From Bacteroidales bacterium (lineage in GTDB: Bacteria > Bacteroidota > Bacteroidia > Bacteroidales > F082): DNA of 64,000 nt. Shown one piece after another: positions 45,050 through 53,613 of the stretch. A program made the position numbers and the translations under genes. A model generated the notes under the pieces. It saw only the letters and a list, made by a program, of their open reading frames with translations, was not told where the DNA came from and ran no database searches. The stretch is from contig JAFYNJ010000008.1 in assembly GCA_017549805.1 (NCBI GenBank), forward strand, positions 1 through 64,000, in the 5' to 3' direction. The number at the start of each line of letters is the position of its first letter. The first letter of the stretch is position 1.

Positions 45050-46677
45050 TGCACGACGGCTCTCCACACTTGGTCGCCAGCCTTGATGGCATAAACCCCG
45101 CTACCGAACGGCTTGAGATCCAATTGGAGCGTTCCTGAGCAAAAGCCCTCAAACACGCACTGTCCAGCCATGTTATATACGGCGATCTTCTGTTGCCCAG
45201 TCGTTGACACATTGACAATACCCGTTGAAGGATTGGGATATACGCCAATGTTCAGGTCTTCTTGTTCATGGACGTTGGCAACAACTTCATAGTAGAATTC
45301 ATTGCTCTCGCTGCCACCAAAATCACTACCGGCAAAGAGTGTCTGACCAGCAGCTTTCATGATATAGTAGCCATTCCCGGTAATGCCGTCACCACCAGCG
45401 TCATAGACGGTGAAATCGTAACAGCCGTCTTCAGTGAGTTCAACAACCTCCTCATACTTATGGTTGCCCTGATCGTAAGGACCGCCTTCCAAAACAACGG
45501 CACCCGTCTCCAAATTGATCAAACGCCAAGTAGTTTCCCCAGGATTTTCATCGGTCTTGATGGTCAGCTTGAGCGCCTTTCCTGCAATGTCGCCAGTGCC
45601 AACAAATGTTGTAGAGGCATAGTTGTTTGTGGCTCCTTGGTCATTGGTCCCGTTCACCCCCACCACTCTCACTTCCATGGTGTTTTGGGCTTCAACGGCA
45701 AAACCCACTTCGCCCAAGTCGACCTCTGTGGTCTCGTAGGTGGAGAGGTTGCCGTTCCAGGTCATAGTCGCAACCGATTCGCCGTTGACGAAAATCTCAA
45801 AGTCTGCAGTAGTGATTGGATTGTTTCCGAAATTGGTCATCTCCACTTTGGGTTGAGCAAGTCCGCTGCAATTCATGCTCTTCACGTTGCTGACATTATC
45901 CAAGGCTACATCGTTGTCGAAATAAGGCTCAAACGTCTCGCTTGAGCGGCAAGCTTGATAAACCTCCTTGGTACTGCTGTTCTGCACCCATGCAATGGCA
46001 TCGAGCTGACTCATGTCATAAATGTTGGCCATTTCCCAAGTGAATGTGTAAGCAAAGTAGTCGCCCTCTTCCAATTCGTCTCCGAGAACGGTACCGGCGG
46101 CTTTGGGCAGGAGCTTCTTCATGACGCTATAGAAATCACGTTCGCCGTTAGAACCTGGAGCGGAAGAATAATGCACTTCACGCTCAATCACACCCACATA
46201 AAGACGGACGGGGCCACTGACTGCAGTTGAGGCAATGCCCATCACATGCACCGTGATAGTGTTGGCGGCAGCGTCCACTTCGTACCCCAAACGCATTTCA
46301 AAAGGCGATTCAACGGCGAGGTAATTGTTCACCATACTTTGGGTCAAATAGGTAGGCATATCGCTAAAACGGATGCCATCAACAACGGTATGAGGAACAG
46401 CGTTGATACTATACACACCCCTGCGGGCATTGTTGTCAACGGTGTTATGGAGATACATCGGATCGTTGGATGCAGGCCAACTCATGTGATACTTGATAGC
46501 GGCAATACGGTCACCGTTGTTACTGATCAGCGCATCCAAGGCGGGATTCTGCTGTGCACATGGCCCACAGCCAGTGTTGGTGAAGCATTCAAACAAAAGC
46601 ACGCGCTCATTCTGAGCATTAAGTTTTAACGAGAGCAGCATCATCATGGATGCTAACACAATGGTAATTTTCTTCAT
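45046..46677 (-). CDS. Omp28-like secreted protein with CxxC thioredoxin motif and T9SS domain
   Basis: The 543-aa protein has a signal peptide (ending LNAQ). Directly after it come LLFECFTNTGCGPCAQQNPA with Cys37-x-x-Cys40, then IAAIKYHMSWP and SINAVPHTVVDG, as in the Omp28 family. The middle is beta-rich. The C-terminal 75 residues are a type A T9SS domain (NIGVYPNPSTGIVNVS, AVYNMAGQCVFEG, GSGVYAIK). Surface export through T9SS is expected; redox activity is possible because the CxxC is intact. The stop overlaps the birA start. Confidence 0.9.
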   Translation of the reverse strand: MKKITIVLASMMMLLSLKLNAQNERVLLFECFTNTGCGPCAQQNPALDALISNNGDRIAAIKYHMSWPASNDPMYLHNTVDNNARRGVYSINAVPHTVVDGIRFSDMPTYLTQSMVNNYLAVESPFEMRLGYEVDAAANTITVHVMGIASTAVSGPVRLYVGVIEREVHYSSAPGSNGERDFYSVMKKLLPKAAGTVLGDELEEGDYFAYTFTWEMANIYDMSQLDAIAWVQNSSTKEVYQACRSSETFEPYFDNDVALDNVSNVKSMNCSGLAQPKVEMTNFGNNPITTADFEIFVNGESVATMTWNGNLSTYETTEVDLGEVGFAVEAQNTMEVRVVGVNGTNDQGATNNYASTTFVGTGDIAGKALKLTIKTDENPGETTWRLINLETGAVVLEGGPYDQGNHKYEEVVELTEDGCYDFTVYDAGGDGITGNGYYIMKAAGQTLFAGSDFGGSESNEFYYEVVANVHEQEDLNIGVYPNPSTGIVNVSTTGQQKIAVYNMAGQCVFEGFCSGTLQLDLKPFGSGVYAIKAGDQVWRAVVQ

Positions 46678-46704
46678 ACGATTCGATTATTTGATAATTT
46701 GATG

Positions 46705-46712
46705 CAAAAGTA
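46705..46712 (-). promoter_or_regulatory. -7 element of the Omp28-like gene
   Basis: TACTTTTG on the minus strand, 27 bases before the start at 46677. Confidence 0.7.
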
Positions 46713-46724
46713 GCATTATTTTTG

Positions 46725-46732
46725 TATTTTTG
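46725..46732 (+). promoter_or_regulatory. -7 element of the divergent T9SS protein gene
   Basis: TATTTTTG, 32 bases before the ATG at 46765. Both divergent leaders contain AATCGAATC in sense orientation. Confidence 0.7.
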
Positions 46733-46764
46733 CAGATTGAATCGAATCATAAATACACATCATA

Positions 46765-47487
46765 ATGAAAAAGTTATTCTTTACCTTAATGCTCTTGGCC
46801 GTCGTGTCGTTCATGTCGGCCCAAACACTACAGTTCGAATGGCAAGGCACTGTTTACGAAAATGGACAAACCATCATCAGTCCATTCGACAATGAGATCT
46901 TTATGGAATATGTCCAGGAAATGCAAATCAGGAATCTCACCGACCAGGAGCTGAATGTGGTTGTGGAACAAGATGTCCTTGAACCTGTTGAAGGAGCCAT
47001 GGTGTCATTGTGCTGGGGCCTCTGCCTTGCTCCCGCCAACCATCTCGTCAGCATGCCACTGCCAGTCGCCGCCCAATCCCTTTCAGATGCAGCTCTTTCC
47101 TTTCATTGCAATTTCACGGAAGGTGAAACGGGTGTCGTGAAGGCCGTCTATTATGCCTATGACGAAAACGACCCGGATAACAAAATCAGCATCAATGTGC
47201 TGTTTGGCCAAACCGCTGGTGTCGCCGAAAACACTGTCACCTTGGGTGGCGCTTATCCGAATCCCGCCTCCTCACAGGTGCACTTCAACTTCAGGGCTAA
47301 CAACAACTCCGACATACACGTGGTGGTTTACAACCTCCTTGGCCAAGAAGTGAAGTCGCAAGTTGTCAATGGCACCCAGGGCAGAATCGACATTGCCGTC
47401 GATGATTTCCAACCCGGCATCTATTTCTGCCGCTTCCAAGTCAACAACGAGGTGGTGAAAACCGAGAAGTTCATCGTCAAGAGATAA
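46765..47487 (+). CDS. Small secreted T9SS protein
   Basis: The 240-aa protein has a signal peptide (MKKLFFTLMLLAVVSFMSAQ). A short beta-sandwich (about residues 20-150) of unknown type with paired cysteines (CWGLC) comes before a type A T9SS domain: GGAYPNPASSQVHFNF, VVYNLLGQEVKSQ, FQPGIYFCRFQ and EKFIVKR. It is divergent from the Omp28-like gene and just one base from folE, so probably in one transcript with it. The function is unknown. Confidence 0.88.
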   Translation: MKKLFFTLMLLAVVSFMSAQTLQFEWQGTVYENGQTIISPFDNEIFMEYVQEMQIRNLTDQELNVVVEQDVLEPVEGAMVSLCWGLCLAPANHLVSMPLPVAAQSLSDAALSFHCNFTEGETGVVKAVYYAYDENDPDNKISINVLFGQTAGVAENTVTLGGAYPNPASSQVHFNFRANNNSDIHVVVYNLLGQEVKSQVVNGTQGRIDIAVDDFQPGIYFCRFQVNNEVVKTEKFIVKR

Positions 47488-47488
47488 C

Positions 47489-48079
47489 ATGATCACTGAA
47501 GAACAAGCCAAACAGAATATCCGCGAGCTGATCGAATACATTGGAGACGACCCCAACCGCGTCGGTCTCCAGGCAACCCCCGACCGGATGCTGAGGATGT
47601 TCAAGGAGATGTTTCGCGGCTATGACCCAACTCAGATGCCGGTCATCACTACTTTCCCTAACGGACAGGACGGTATCATCTACGATAATATGGTCATCGA
47701 CAACGGCCCATTCTATTCCGTCTGCGAACACCATTGTCGTACCTTTTTCGGAGAGTATTGGTTTGCCTACATTCCCAACAAGAAAGGCCGCATCCTCGGC
47801 CTCTCCAAGATAGGTCGCGTCATCGACTATTGCTCCTCCAAGCTACAAGTCCAGGAACGCTTGGTTCAGGAAGTAGTAGAAGTGCTTACTGAAGCTCTCG
47901 GCGACGAGAATCCGCCTCGCGGCATGGCCCTTATGATGAAAGGCCGCCACATGTGCAAGGAAAGCCGTGGCGTTCACAAGGAAGGCTACATGATCTCCAC
48001 TTACCTCACCGGCGTCTTCAAATCGGACCTCCGCGTGCGGAACGAGTTCATGTCGTACATCAAAGAATGGAAACCCTAA
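47489..48079 (+). CDS. folE: GTP cyclohydrolase I
   Basis: The 196-aa enzyme converts GTP to 7,8-dihydroneopterin triphosphate, the entry to folate and pterin synthesis. Zinc ligands are visible: Cys79 and His82 in SVCEHHC, and Cys156 in KGRHMCKESRG. LGLSKIGRVIDYCSSKLQVQERL is the conserved helix with substrate contacts. The last block reads ALMMKGRHMCKESRG, a variant of the more usual VVIEAEHMCMxxRG. It follows the T9SS gene after one base and its stop overlaps the convergent 5'-nucleotidase by four bases. Confidence 0.94.
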   Translation: MITEEQAKQNIRELIEYIGDDPNRVGLQATPDRMLRMFKEMFRGYDPTQMPVITTFPNGQDGIIYDNMVIDNGPFYSVCEHHCRTFFGEYWFAYIPNKKGRILGLSKIGRVIDYCSSKLQVQERLVQEVVEVLTEALGDENPPRGMALMMKGRHMCKESRGVHKEGYMISTYLTGVFKSDLRVRNEFMSYIKEWKP

Positions 48080-49647
48080 TTCCCAACTTTCCAATTGCCC
48101 AAAGGTTCCGAGTCGAGCGTTCCTTTGGCTTTTGCCCATTCGATGAACAGGGAGCGAAGATCTTCCTCGCTGTTCCATAGTACATGATCGCGGATTTCAT
48201 CCTGCTGCCAACCCATGCCGTTCACGAAATGGTTGCCGCCACCCATGGAACGATAGGAATTTAACACCACCCGATACGTGCTGTCAAGATCAAAAGGCGA
48301 GCCGTCTTCCATGCCCAGAATGGCAACCCGCTCACCGTATGGCTTGTTGGAATCAATCACATAACGGATACCCGCCGCGCAATCGTAGTTATAGATCGTG
48401 TTGCGTATCTCGTAGGAATACTCGAGATGCGCCTTCACATCGCGACCCGTCATCTCCATCAAGGCCAAGGAGTTCTCGAAAGGATACCACTTGAAGAAAT
48501 CCTCCACCTTCAACTTGCCCGGTCCCAACTCATACCTGCCTGATAGTGGTGCTGCAAAAGAGATGTCGGCATGCATGCCGTTCTTTTCAATCACATCGAA
48601 CTGGCAACGGTGTATCTCATCCACCCACAAACAGGAACCCCTGAACATCTCATTGGGAGAAATCCTCACCGGAAGCACCGCGACCTCCTGTTCTTGGTAC
48701 TGAAACGCACGATCCTGATAGGGCTTCAACATGGCCAAAAAAGCAGAATCCATTTCTTGACCGTCAGTTGGCAACAGCTCGACGCTGATCTTCGGACGGC
48801 TTTTCTTGGAGAGCTGCACCTCCGCCATGGCAAGATTGGTTCCCCTTGCTCCCGAATTAAGCACAAAAACCGTATCGCCTGCAATGTTGACAACCTGGTC
48901 CGCCTTGGCGCGATGATCATGTCCAAAAAAGATCAAATCAAATCCAGGAACATGTTCTGCGATCCATTTCGTTGAGTTTTCGCGGCCCAAAGGCGCATCC
49001 TCCGGCAGGTTCTGTTCTTGGGGTTCCCATCCTGAATGGAAAAGACCCACCATCAAGTCGGGATGCTCCTTTTCCTTGATGAGCTTCACCCAATGCTCCG
49101 CAGCGTCTTCAGCTTTGTCGAAACGCAAACCAGGACGCAGTCGTTCAGGCACCCAAGTCACCACATATGGCGTAAGCAATCCCAGCACCGCAATCTTGAA
49201 ACCGTCGCGTTCCAACACGAGGTAGGGCTGCCAATACGGCTTACCTGTGTTCTCGTCAATGACATTGGCACAAACCACCGGCATTGATGCCTCTGAATAC
49301 AGCCTATCGAACACCACCCTGCCAGCTTCAATGTCGTGATTGCCCACCCCAATAACATCGTAGGGGAAATAATTCAGCACTGCCGCCGCCACATTGGGAT
49401 GCGCTGCATCATGGTTTGAACAATACTGGTAGGGCGAGCCCTGCAAATTATCACCATTGTCCAATAAAATCAAATGATCGCCCAAGGTTTCTTTCAGATG
49501 GCGGATCACCATGGCGTCGTTTGCCATTTCATGATAGGTTCCATGCGTATCGCTGGTCTCAACAAAGGTCAAAGTGGTTGTTTTTTTGGAGGAGCAGGCG
49601 CCAAATAAAAAAGGGATAATCAACATAAATATGGAAATATGTCTCAT
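48076..49647 (-). CDS. 5'-nucleotidase / UshA-type metallophosphoesterase lipoprotein
   Basis: The 523-aa precursor has a lipobox FGAC (Cys18). The N-terminal calcineurin-like domain carries the metal ligands: ETSDTHG, LLDNGDNLQG, GVGNHDIE, GLFHSGWE and FGHDHRA. The C-terminal 5'-nucleotidase domain (from about 340) holds the substrate-binding segments, including GRYELGPGKLKVEDFFKWYP, NYDCAAGIRYVID and the final YRSMGGGNHF. It probably hydrolyses nucleotides or related phosphoesters at the cell surface or in the periplasm. 2',3'-cyclic nucleotides are an alternative substrate. Confidence 0.92.
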   Translation of the reverse strand: MRHISIFMLIIPFLFGACSSKKTTTLTFVETSDTHGTYHEMANDAMVIRHLKETLGDHLILLDNGDNLQGSPYQYCSNHDAAHPNVAAAVLNYFPYDVIGVGNHDIEAGRVVFDRLYSEASMPVVCANVIDENTGKPYWQPYLVLERDGFKIAVLGLLTPYVVTWVPERLRPGLRFDKAEDAAEHWVKLIKEKEHPDLMVGLFHSGWEPQEQNLPEDAPLGRENSTKWIAEHVPGFDLIFFGHDHRAKADQVVNIAGDTVFVLNSGARGTNLAMAEVQLSKKSRPKISVELLPTDGQEMDSAFLAMLKPYQDRAFQYQEQEVAVLPVRISPNEMFRGSCLWVDEIHRCQFDVIEKNGMHADISFAAPLSGRYELGPGKLKVEDFFKWYPFENSLALMEMTGRDVKAHLEYSYEIRNTIYNYDCAAGIRYVIDSNKPYGERVAILGMEDGSPFDLDSTYRVVLNSYRSMGGGNHFVNGMGWQQDEIRDHVLWNSEEDLRSLFIEWAKAKGTLDSEPLGNWKVGN

Positions 49648-49729
49648 TATTAATTGTATTTGAATCGGTAAAAGTAAGCAATTTCAGAAAAAATCTCATC
49701 AATATGAAGCGGATTTATGAAAAAAGGCG

Positions 49730-49737
49730 TATCTTTG
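49730..49737 (+). promoter_or_regulatory. -7 element of the zapA operon
   Basis: TATCTTTG, 26 bases before the ATG at 49764. Confidence 0.7.
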
Positions 49738-49763
49738 CCGTACAATTCCAAGTCTGAAGAACA

Positions 49764-50060
49764 ATGGCTGAAATGAGCATCATATTGTCCGAGATTGAGG
49801 TCAAGGTGAGGAAACTCATTGATGCCCAGCATCAGCTCGTTGAAGAAAACAGGCGGTTGGCGAGCGAAAACAAAGCGCTTCGTGAGGAGAACGAGACGTT
49901 AGTGAATGCAAGCCGGGAGTTGCATGATAAACTAAATAAAACAACAATTGTTAACGCACTCGGTAACAACGAGGAAGAGATTAAAGAAGGAAGAAAGCTC
50001 ATCAAGGAGTTGATTAAGGAGATCGATCAGTGCGTTTCGATTTTGAACACAAAAGAGTAA
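49764..50060 (+). CDS. Small coiled-coil protein upstream of zapA
   Basis: The 98-aa protein is nearly all coiled coil (about residues 6-60, IEVKVRKLIDAQHQLVEENR, heptads rich in Leu, Glu and Asn), followed by a second helix (EEIKEGRKLIKELIKEIDQC). No named domain is recognised. A gene of this kind commonly precedes zapA in Bacteroidota. The coupling and coiled coil suggest a structural partner in cell division, by analogy with ZapB, which is inference. Confidence 0.8.
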   Translation: MAEMSIILSEIEVKVRKLIDAQHQLVEENRRLASENKALREENETLVNASRELHDKLNKTTIVNALGNNEEEIKEGRKLIKELIKEIDQCVSILNTKE

Positions 50061-50081
50061 GTCAGATAAAACGTCAGTGAC

Positions 50082-50363
50082 ATGGATGAGATCACAATCA
50101 ATATTGTCATCGCCGACAAGTCGTACAAGTTGACTGTGGCCAGAGCTGACGAAGAGAAGGTGAGAAAGGCCGCCGCCTTGATCAATGACAGAATCAAGTC
50201 GTACTCGGCGCATTACGCATTCAAAGACATGCAGGATCTGTTGTCAATGACCGCGTTGCAGTTTGCCACCTCCACCGTGAAGTATGAATCGGAACTTGCC
50301 TACAGGGATCAAAATCTGGGACAAAAGCTCAACGAAATCAACGCCTTATTGAGCGAGCAATGA
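50082..50363 (+). CDS. zapA: Cell division protein ZapA
   Basis: The 93-aa protein matches the ZapA family: an N-terminal beta-hairpin (ITINIVIADKSYKLTVARAD), the EEKVRKAAALINDRI helix and a long C-terminal coiled coil (DLLSMTALQFATSTVKYESE). ZapA tetramers bundle FtsZ filaments at mid-cell. It is 21 bases after the coiled-coil gene and immediately upstream of a structured RNA, an arrangement that recalls zapA-ssrS in Gammaproteobacteria. Confidence 0.93.
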   Translation: MDEITINIVIADKSYKLTVARADEEKVRKAAALINDRIKSYSAHYAFKDMQDLLSMTALQFATSTVKYESELAYRDQNLGQKLNEINALLSEQ

Positions 50364-50383
50364 TAAGTGTTCTTTGAAAATAT

Positions 50384-50580
50384 AGATCTGTCTGTCCGAA
50401 CGCATCAGGTAAACTCAACATTAAAATCAAATCAATCGGTTTACTCGTGTACTGTAAAAACAGGCCTCATCCTCTTCGGAGGAGCACTTTGGTGCCGGTG
50501 GACGTTTGCGCATCGCGGTGACCACAAGCGTGTCTTTTAGGGTTTATTCTTTTCCCTTTAGGACAGACAGATTCTTTTTT
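50384..50580 (+). ncRNA. Structured RNA between zapA and rny, 6S-RNA-like candidate
   Basis: A perfect 12-base closing stem (50386-50397 with 50561-50572) joins the two ends of a region of about 190 bases and is followed by TCTTTTTT, a terminator tail. Inside are GTAAAC / GTTTAC (50409-50414 with 50439-50444), a UUCG-capped stem CCTC/GGAG and a GCAC/GTGC hairpin. There is no coding frame. The rod-like layout, length and place next to zapA fit 6S RNA, which binds RNA polymerase. Exact family membership was not tested. The upstream TTCTTTG is only a partial -7 match. Confidence 0.6.
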
Positions 50581-50616
50581 CTCTCACTCCCTGAACCCGA
50601 GTAAAACAGAGGTAAA

Positions 50617-52179
50617 ATGTTATTACTCACAATCAAATTAATCGTTATCCTACCTATTGCCGCCCTTATTGTGGGTCTGGCCATAGGATATTTTCTCACG
50701 GCCACCCTGTTGAGGAAGGCGGTGACCAAGGAGGCCAATGCCTACCTTGAAGAGGCTAAGGAAAAAGCCGAAGTCATCAAGAAAGAGCGTATCCTTCAAG
50801 CCAAGGAGAAGTTCCTCCAACTGAAGGACGAGCACGAGAAAGCCTGCAACGAACGCAAGCGCGAGCTGCAAAAGACAGAGAACAAGGTCAACCAGATGCA
50901 GCAACAGGCCAACCAGAAGATGGAGGAAATCCAGCGCAAGAGCAAGGATATCCAGAACGTCCAAGAAAAACTGAATGCACAGCAAGAGGCCATGACGAAG
51001 CGCAAGGCCGAACTTGACCGCATCTACGAAGAAGAATCCAAGAAACTCGAGACCATCTCTGGCTTGTCGGTCAAAGACGCCAAGGAACAGCTCATCGAGC
51101 TCATCAAGGACGACGCCAAGGCCGAGGCCATGGTGTATGTGAAAGAAATCACCGAAGATGCCAAGATGACCGCTCAGCAAGAGGCCAAGAAAGTGGTGTT
51201 GGAAACCATCCAGCGCACTGCCGCCGATACCGCCATCGAAAACACGGTGAGCGTGTTCAACATTGAGAACGACGAGATCAAGGGGCGTATCATCGGTCGC
51301 GAAGGCCGCAACATCCGCGCCCTCGAAGCCCTCACCGGTGTTGAAATCATCATCGACGACAGCCCCGACGCCATCCTGCTCTCCGGTTTCGACCCGATCC
51401 GCCGTGAGATTGCCCGTCTGTCACTCCAGAAACTCGTCACCGACGGCCGCATCCACCCCGCACGCATCGAGGAAGTCGTCCATAAAGTGGAGAAACAAGT
51501 GGAACAGGAGATCATCGAGACAGGTAAACGCACCGTCATCGACCTCGGCATCCACAACATGGCCAGCGACCTAATCAAGATGATCGGACGCATGAAATAC
51601 CGCTCGTCATACGGACAAAACCTGCTCCAACACTCCATCGAGGTCGCCAAGCTCAGTGCCACCATGGCCGCAGAACTCGGTCTGAATCCCAAGACTGCCA
51701 AGCGCGCCGGATTGCTCCACGACCTTGGCAAGGTGGCTGAAAACGAGGAAGAGCTGCCACACGCCATCTTGGGTATGAAGGTCGCCGAGCGGTTTAAGGA
51801 AAAACCCGACGTATGCAACGCCATCGGTGCCCACCACGATGAAATCGAGATGGAAAGCCTCATCGCCCCCATCGTGCAGGTATGCGACGCTATTTCTGGA
51901 GCCCGTCCGGGTGCCCGCCGCGAAGTCGTCGAAGCCTACATTCAACGTCTGAACAAGCTCGAAGAGATGGCCATGAGCTATCCTGGCGTGGTGAAGACCT
52001 ACGCCATCCAAGCCGGTCGTGAGCTCCGCGTCATTGTGGGAGCCGACAAGGTGACCGACCAGGATGCCGATCGCATCGCCTACGATTTGTCGAAGCAGAT
52101 CCAGAACGAGATGACCTACCCAGGCCAAATCAAGATTACCGTGATCCGCGAGACCCGTGCTGTGAGCTTCGCCAAGTAA
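50617..52179 (+). CDS. rny: Ribonuclease Y
   Basis: This 520-aa membrane-anchored endoribonuclease starts mRNA decay. An N-terminal transmembrane helix (about 5-30) is followed by a long coiled coil (about 40-200, Lys/Glu/Gln-rich), a KH domain ([19 protein letters not shown]) and an HD domain with [10 protein letters not shown] and [10 protein letters not shown]. The C-terminal segment is [12 protein letters not shown]. The length and all motifs are standard. It follows the structured RNA and ends at a palindromic terminator. Confidence 0.97.
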   Translation: MLLLTIKLIVILPIAALIVGLAIGYFLTATLLRKAVTKEANAYLEEAKEKAEVIKKERILQAKEKFLQLKDEHEKACNERKRELQKTENKVNQMQQQANQKMEEIQRKSKDIQNVQEKLNAQQEAMTKRKAELDRIYEEESKKLETISGLSVKDAKEQLIELIKDDAKAEAMVYVKEITEDAKMTAQQEAKKVVLETIQRTAADTAIENTVSVFNIENDEIKGRIIGREGRNIRALEALTGVEIIIDDSPDAILLSGFDPIRREIARLSLQKLVTDGRIHPARIEEVVHKVEKQVEQEIIETGKRTVIDLGIHNMASDLIKMIGRMKYRSSYGQNLLQHSIEVAKLSATMAAELGLNPKTAKRAGLLHDLGKVAENEEELPHAILGMKVAERFKEKPDVCNAIGAHHDEIEMESLIAPIVQVCDAISGARPGARREVVEAYIQRLNKLEEMAMSYPGVVKTYAIQAGRELRVIVGADKVTDQDADRIAYDLSKQIQNEMTYPGQIKITVIRETRAVSFAK

Positions 52180-52204
52180 AGATTACAAACGAGAGAGTTT
52201 TATG

Positions 52205-52238
52205 ATGGATGGGGCCGCCATGGCGGCACCATTTTTTC
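52205..52238 (+). terminator. Terminator of rny
   Basis: The GC-rich palindrome GCCGCCATGGCGGC with flanking GG/CC pairs is followed by ATTTTTTC. Confidence 0.85.
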
Positions 52239-52303
52239 TTTTTAAGATGTAACATTTTTATGTTTATTTTTACATCGTTATTGAAAAGGAAACAAAACCC
52301 ATC

Positions 52304-53566
52304 ATGAAAGAATCTTTCTTATATTATCTTTGGGAAAACCGGCTCCTTACCGGGACACTGCAAACGCAAGCAAACCAACCCATTGGCATCCTCAACACCG
52401 GCTATAGGAACACCGACTCCGGACCCGATTACTTAGAAGCTAAAATCACGATTGGAGACCAACTCTGGGCGGGCCATGTAGAGATTCATGTGAAAGCCTC
52501 CGACTGGAACCGACATGGCCATCAAAACGATAAGGCTTACCAGAACGTCATACTGCATGTGGTGTACGAAAACGACACGAAAGTCAACGACATCCCAACC
52601 TTGGAGTTGAAAGGCCATTTCGACGAGTCGCTGTACACACATTATGAAAGGCTTGTCGATTCAAAGCATTGGATTCCATGCGAACGCAGCATGAAGAGCG
52701 TATCGTCATTCACGAAGCTAAACTGCCTCGATCGGATGGCCATCGAACGATTGGAAGAAAAAGCAAAAACCGTCTCCAAACTATTGAACACCAACAAGTT
52801 CGATTGGGAAGACACACTATATCGATTGCTATTGCGCTATTTCGGCCTGAAGGTCAACAACGAGCCATTCGAGTACTTGGCCAACATCTTACCCTTCAAG
52901 ACTTTATTGAAACATGCCGATCAACTGATACAGGTTGAGGCAATGCTATTGGGATGCGCTGGCTTTTTGGAGGCCGACTTCACGGAAGACTATCCTTTGC
53001 TGCTCAAACGTGAATTCACCGTAATGAAGTCCAAGTTCAACCTTTTGGTCATGCCCGTTGAACGTTGGCGCTTCATGCGCATGCGACCCGTAAGCTTCGC
53101 CAACATACGTTTGGCACAACTGGCCCAAATGATCCACCGAAACGGATGCCTGTTTTCCAAAATCAAAGAGTCGCAAAATGCAACCGAGGCAAAACGTCTG
53201 TTCAACGTGAAAGCATCAGAATACTGGGACACGCATTATCGGTTTGAGGTTCCCTCGAAACCCCAACCGAAACACTTGGGTGAAGGCACCGCCGAAGTAC
53301 TCATAATCAATGCCGTGGCACCCTTGCTGTTCTGCTATGGCAAGTTCCACAAGGATGAGAGTTATTGCGAAAAAGCACTGCGATTTTTGGAAGAGCTTGC
53401 CGCCGAAGACAACACCATCGTACGACATTTCAACGCCATCGGCATGAACGCTCACAACGCCATGCAAACACAGGCATTGCTGCACCTCTACAACCAATAC
53501 TGCCAACGGAAACGGTGTCTCGAATGCAGCATCGGGATTTTTTTATTGCAAAGCAATAAAGATTAG
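52304..53566 (+). CDS. DUF2851 family protein
   Basis: The 420-aa soluble protein matches DUF2851, nearly confined to Bacteroidota. Conserved segments are MKESFLYYLWENRLL, the catalytic-looking NTDSGPDYLEAKI and WAGHVEIHVKASDW, and WRFMRMRPVSFANIRLAQLA. The GPDxxxAxI and HVEIH pattern recalls a restriction-nuclease-like core, which is my reading and not an established function. A C-terminal cysteine cluster (CQRKRCLEC) is present. A hairpin overlapping its 3' end probably terminates transcription before the OPT gene. Confidence 0.9.
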   Translation: MKESFLYYLWENRLLTGTLQTQANQPIGILNTGYRNTDSGPDYLEAKITIGDQLWAGHVEIHVKASDWNRHGHQNDKAYQNVILHVVYENDTKVNDIPTLELKGHFDESLYTHYERLVDSKHWIPCERSMKSVSSFTKLNCLDRMAIERLEEKAKTVSKLLNTNKFDWEDTLYRLLLRYFGLKVNNEPFEYLANILPFKTLLKHADQLIQVEAMLLGCAGFLEADFTEDYPLLLKREFTVMKSKFNLLVMPVERWRFMRMRPVSFANIRLAQLAQMIHRNGCLFSKIKESQNATEAKRLFNVKASEYWDTHYRFEVPSKPQPKHLGEGTAEVLIINAVAPLLFCYGKFHKDESYCEKALRFLEELAAEDNTIVRHFNAIGMNAHNAMQTQALLHLYNQYCQRKRCLECSIGIFLLQSNKD

Positions 53567-53576
53567 GTTTTTTTCC
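53542..53576 (+). terminator. Hairpin terminator overlapping the DUF2851 stop
   Basis: Stem TTTATTGC / GCAATAAA (53542-53549 with 53553-53560), then a T-run at 53568-53574. Confidence 0.7.
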
Positions 53577-53606
53577 TATTTTTGTTGGCATTCAAAAAGC
53601 CAACAA
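53577..53606 (+). promoter_or_regulatory. Promoter and inverted repeat before the OPT transporter
   Basis: A -7 box TATTTTTG (53577-53584) overlaps a perfect 8-base inverted repeat TTGTTGGC / GCCAACAA (53582-53589 with 53599-53606), which would span the transcription start. This is a suitable place for an operator or leader hairpin. Confidence 0.55.
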
Positions 53607-53613
53607 AACAGCT

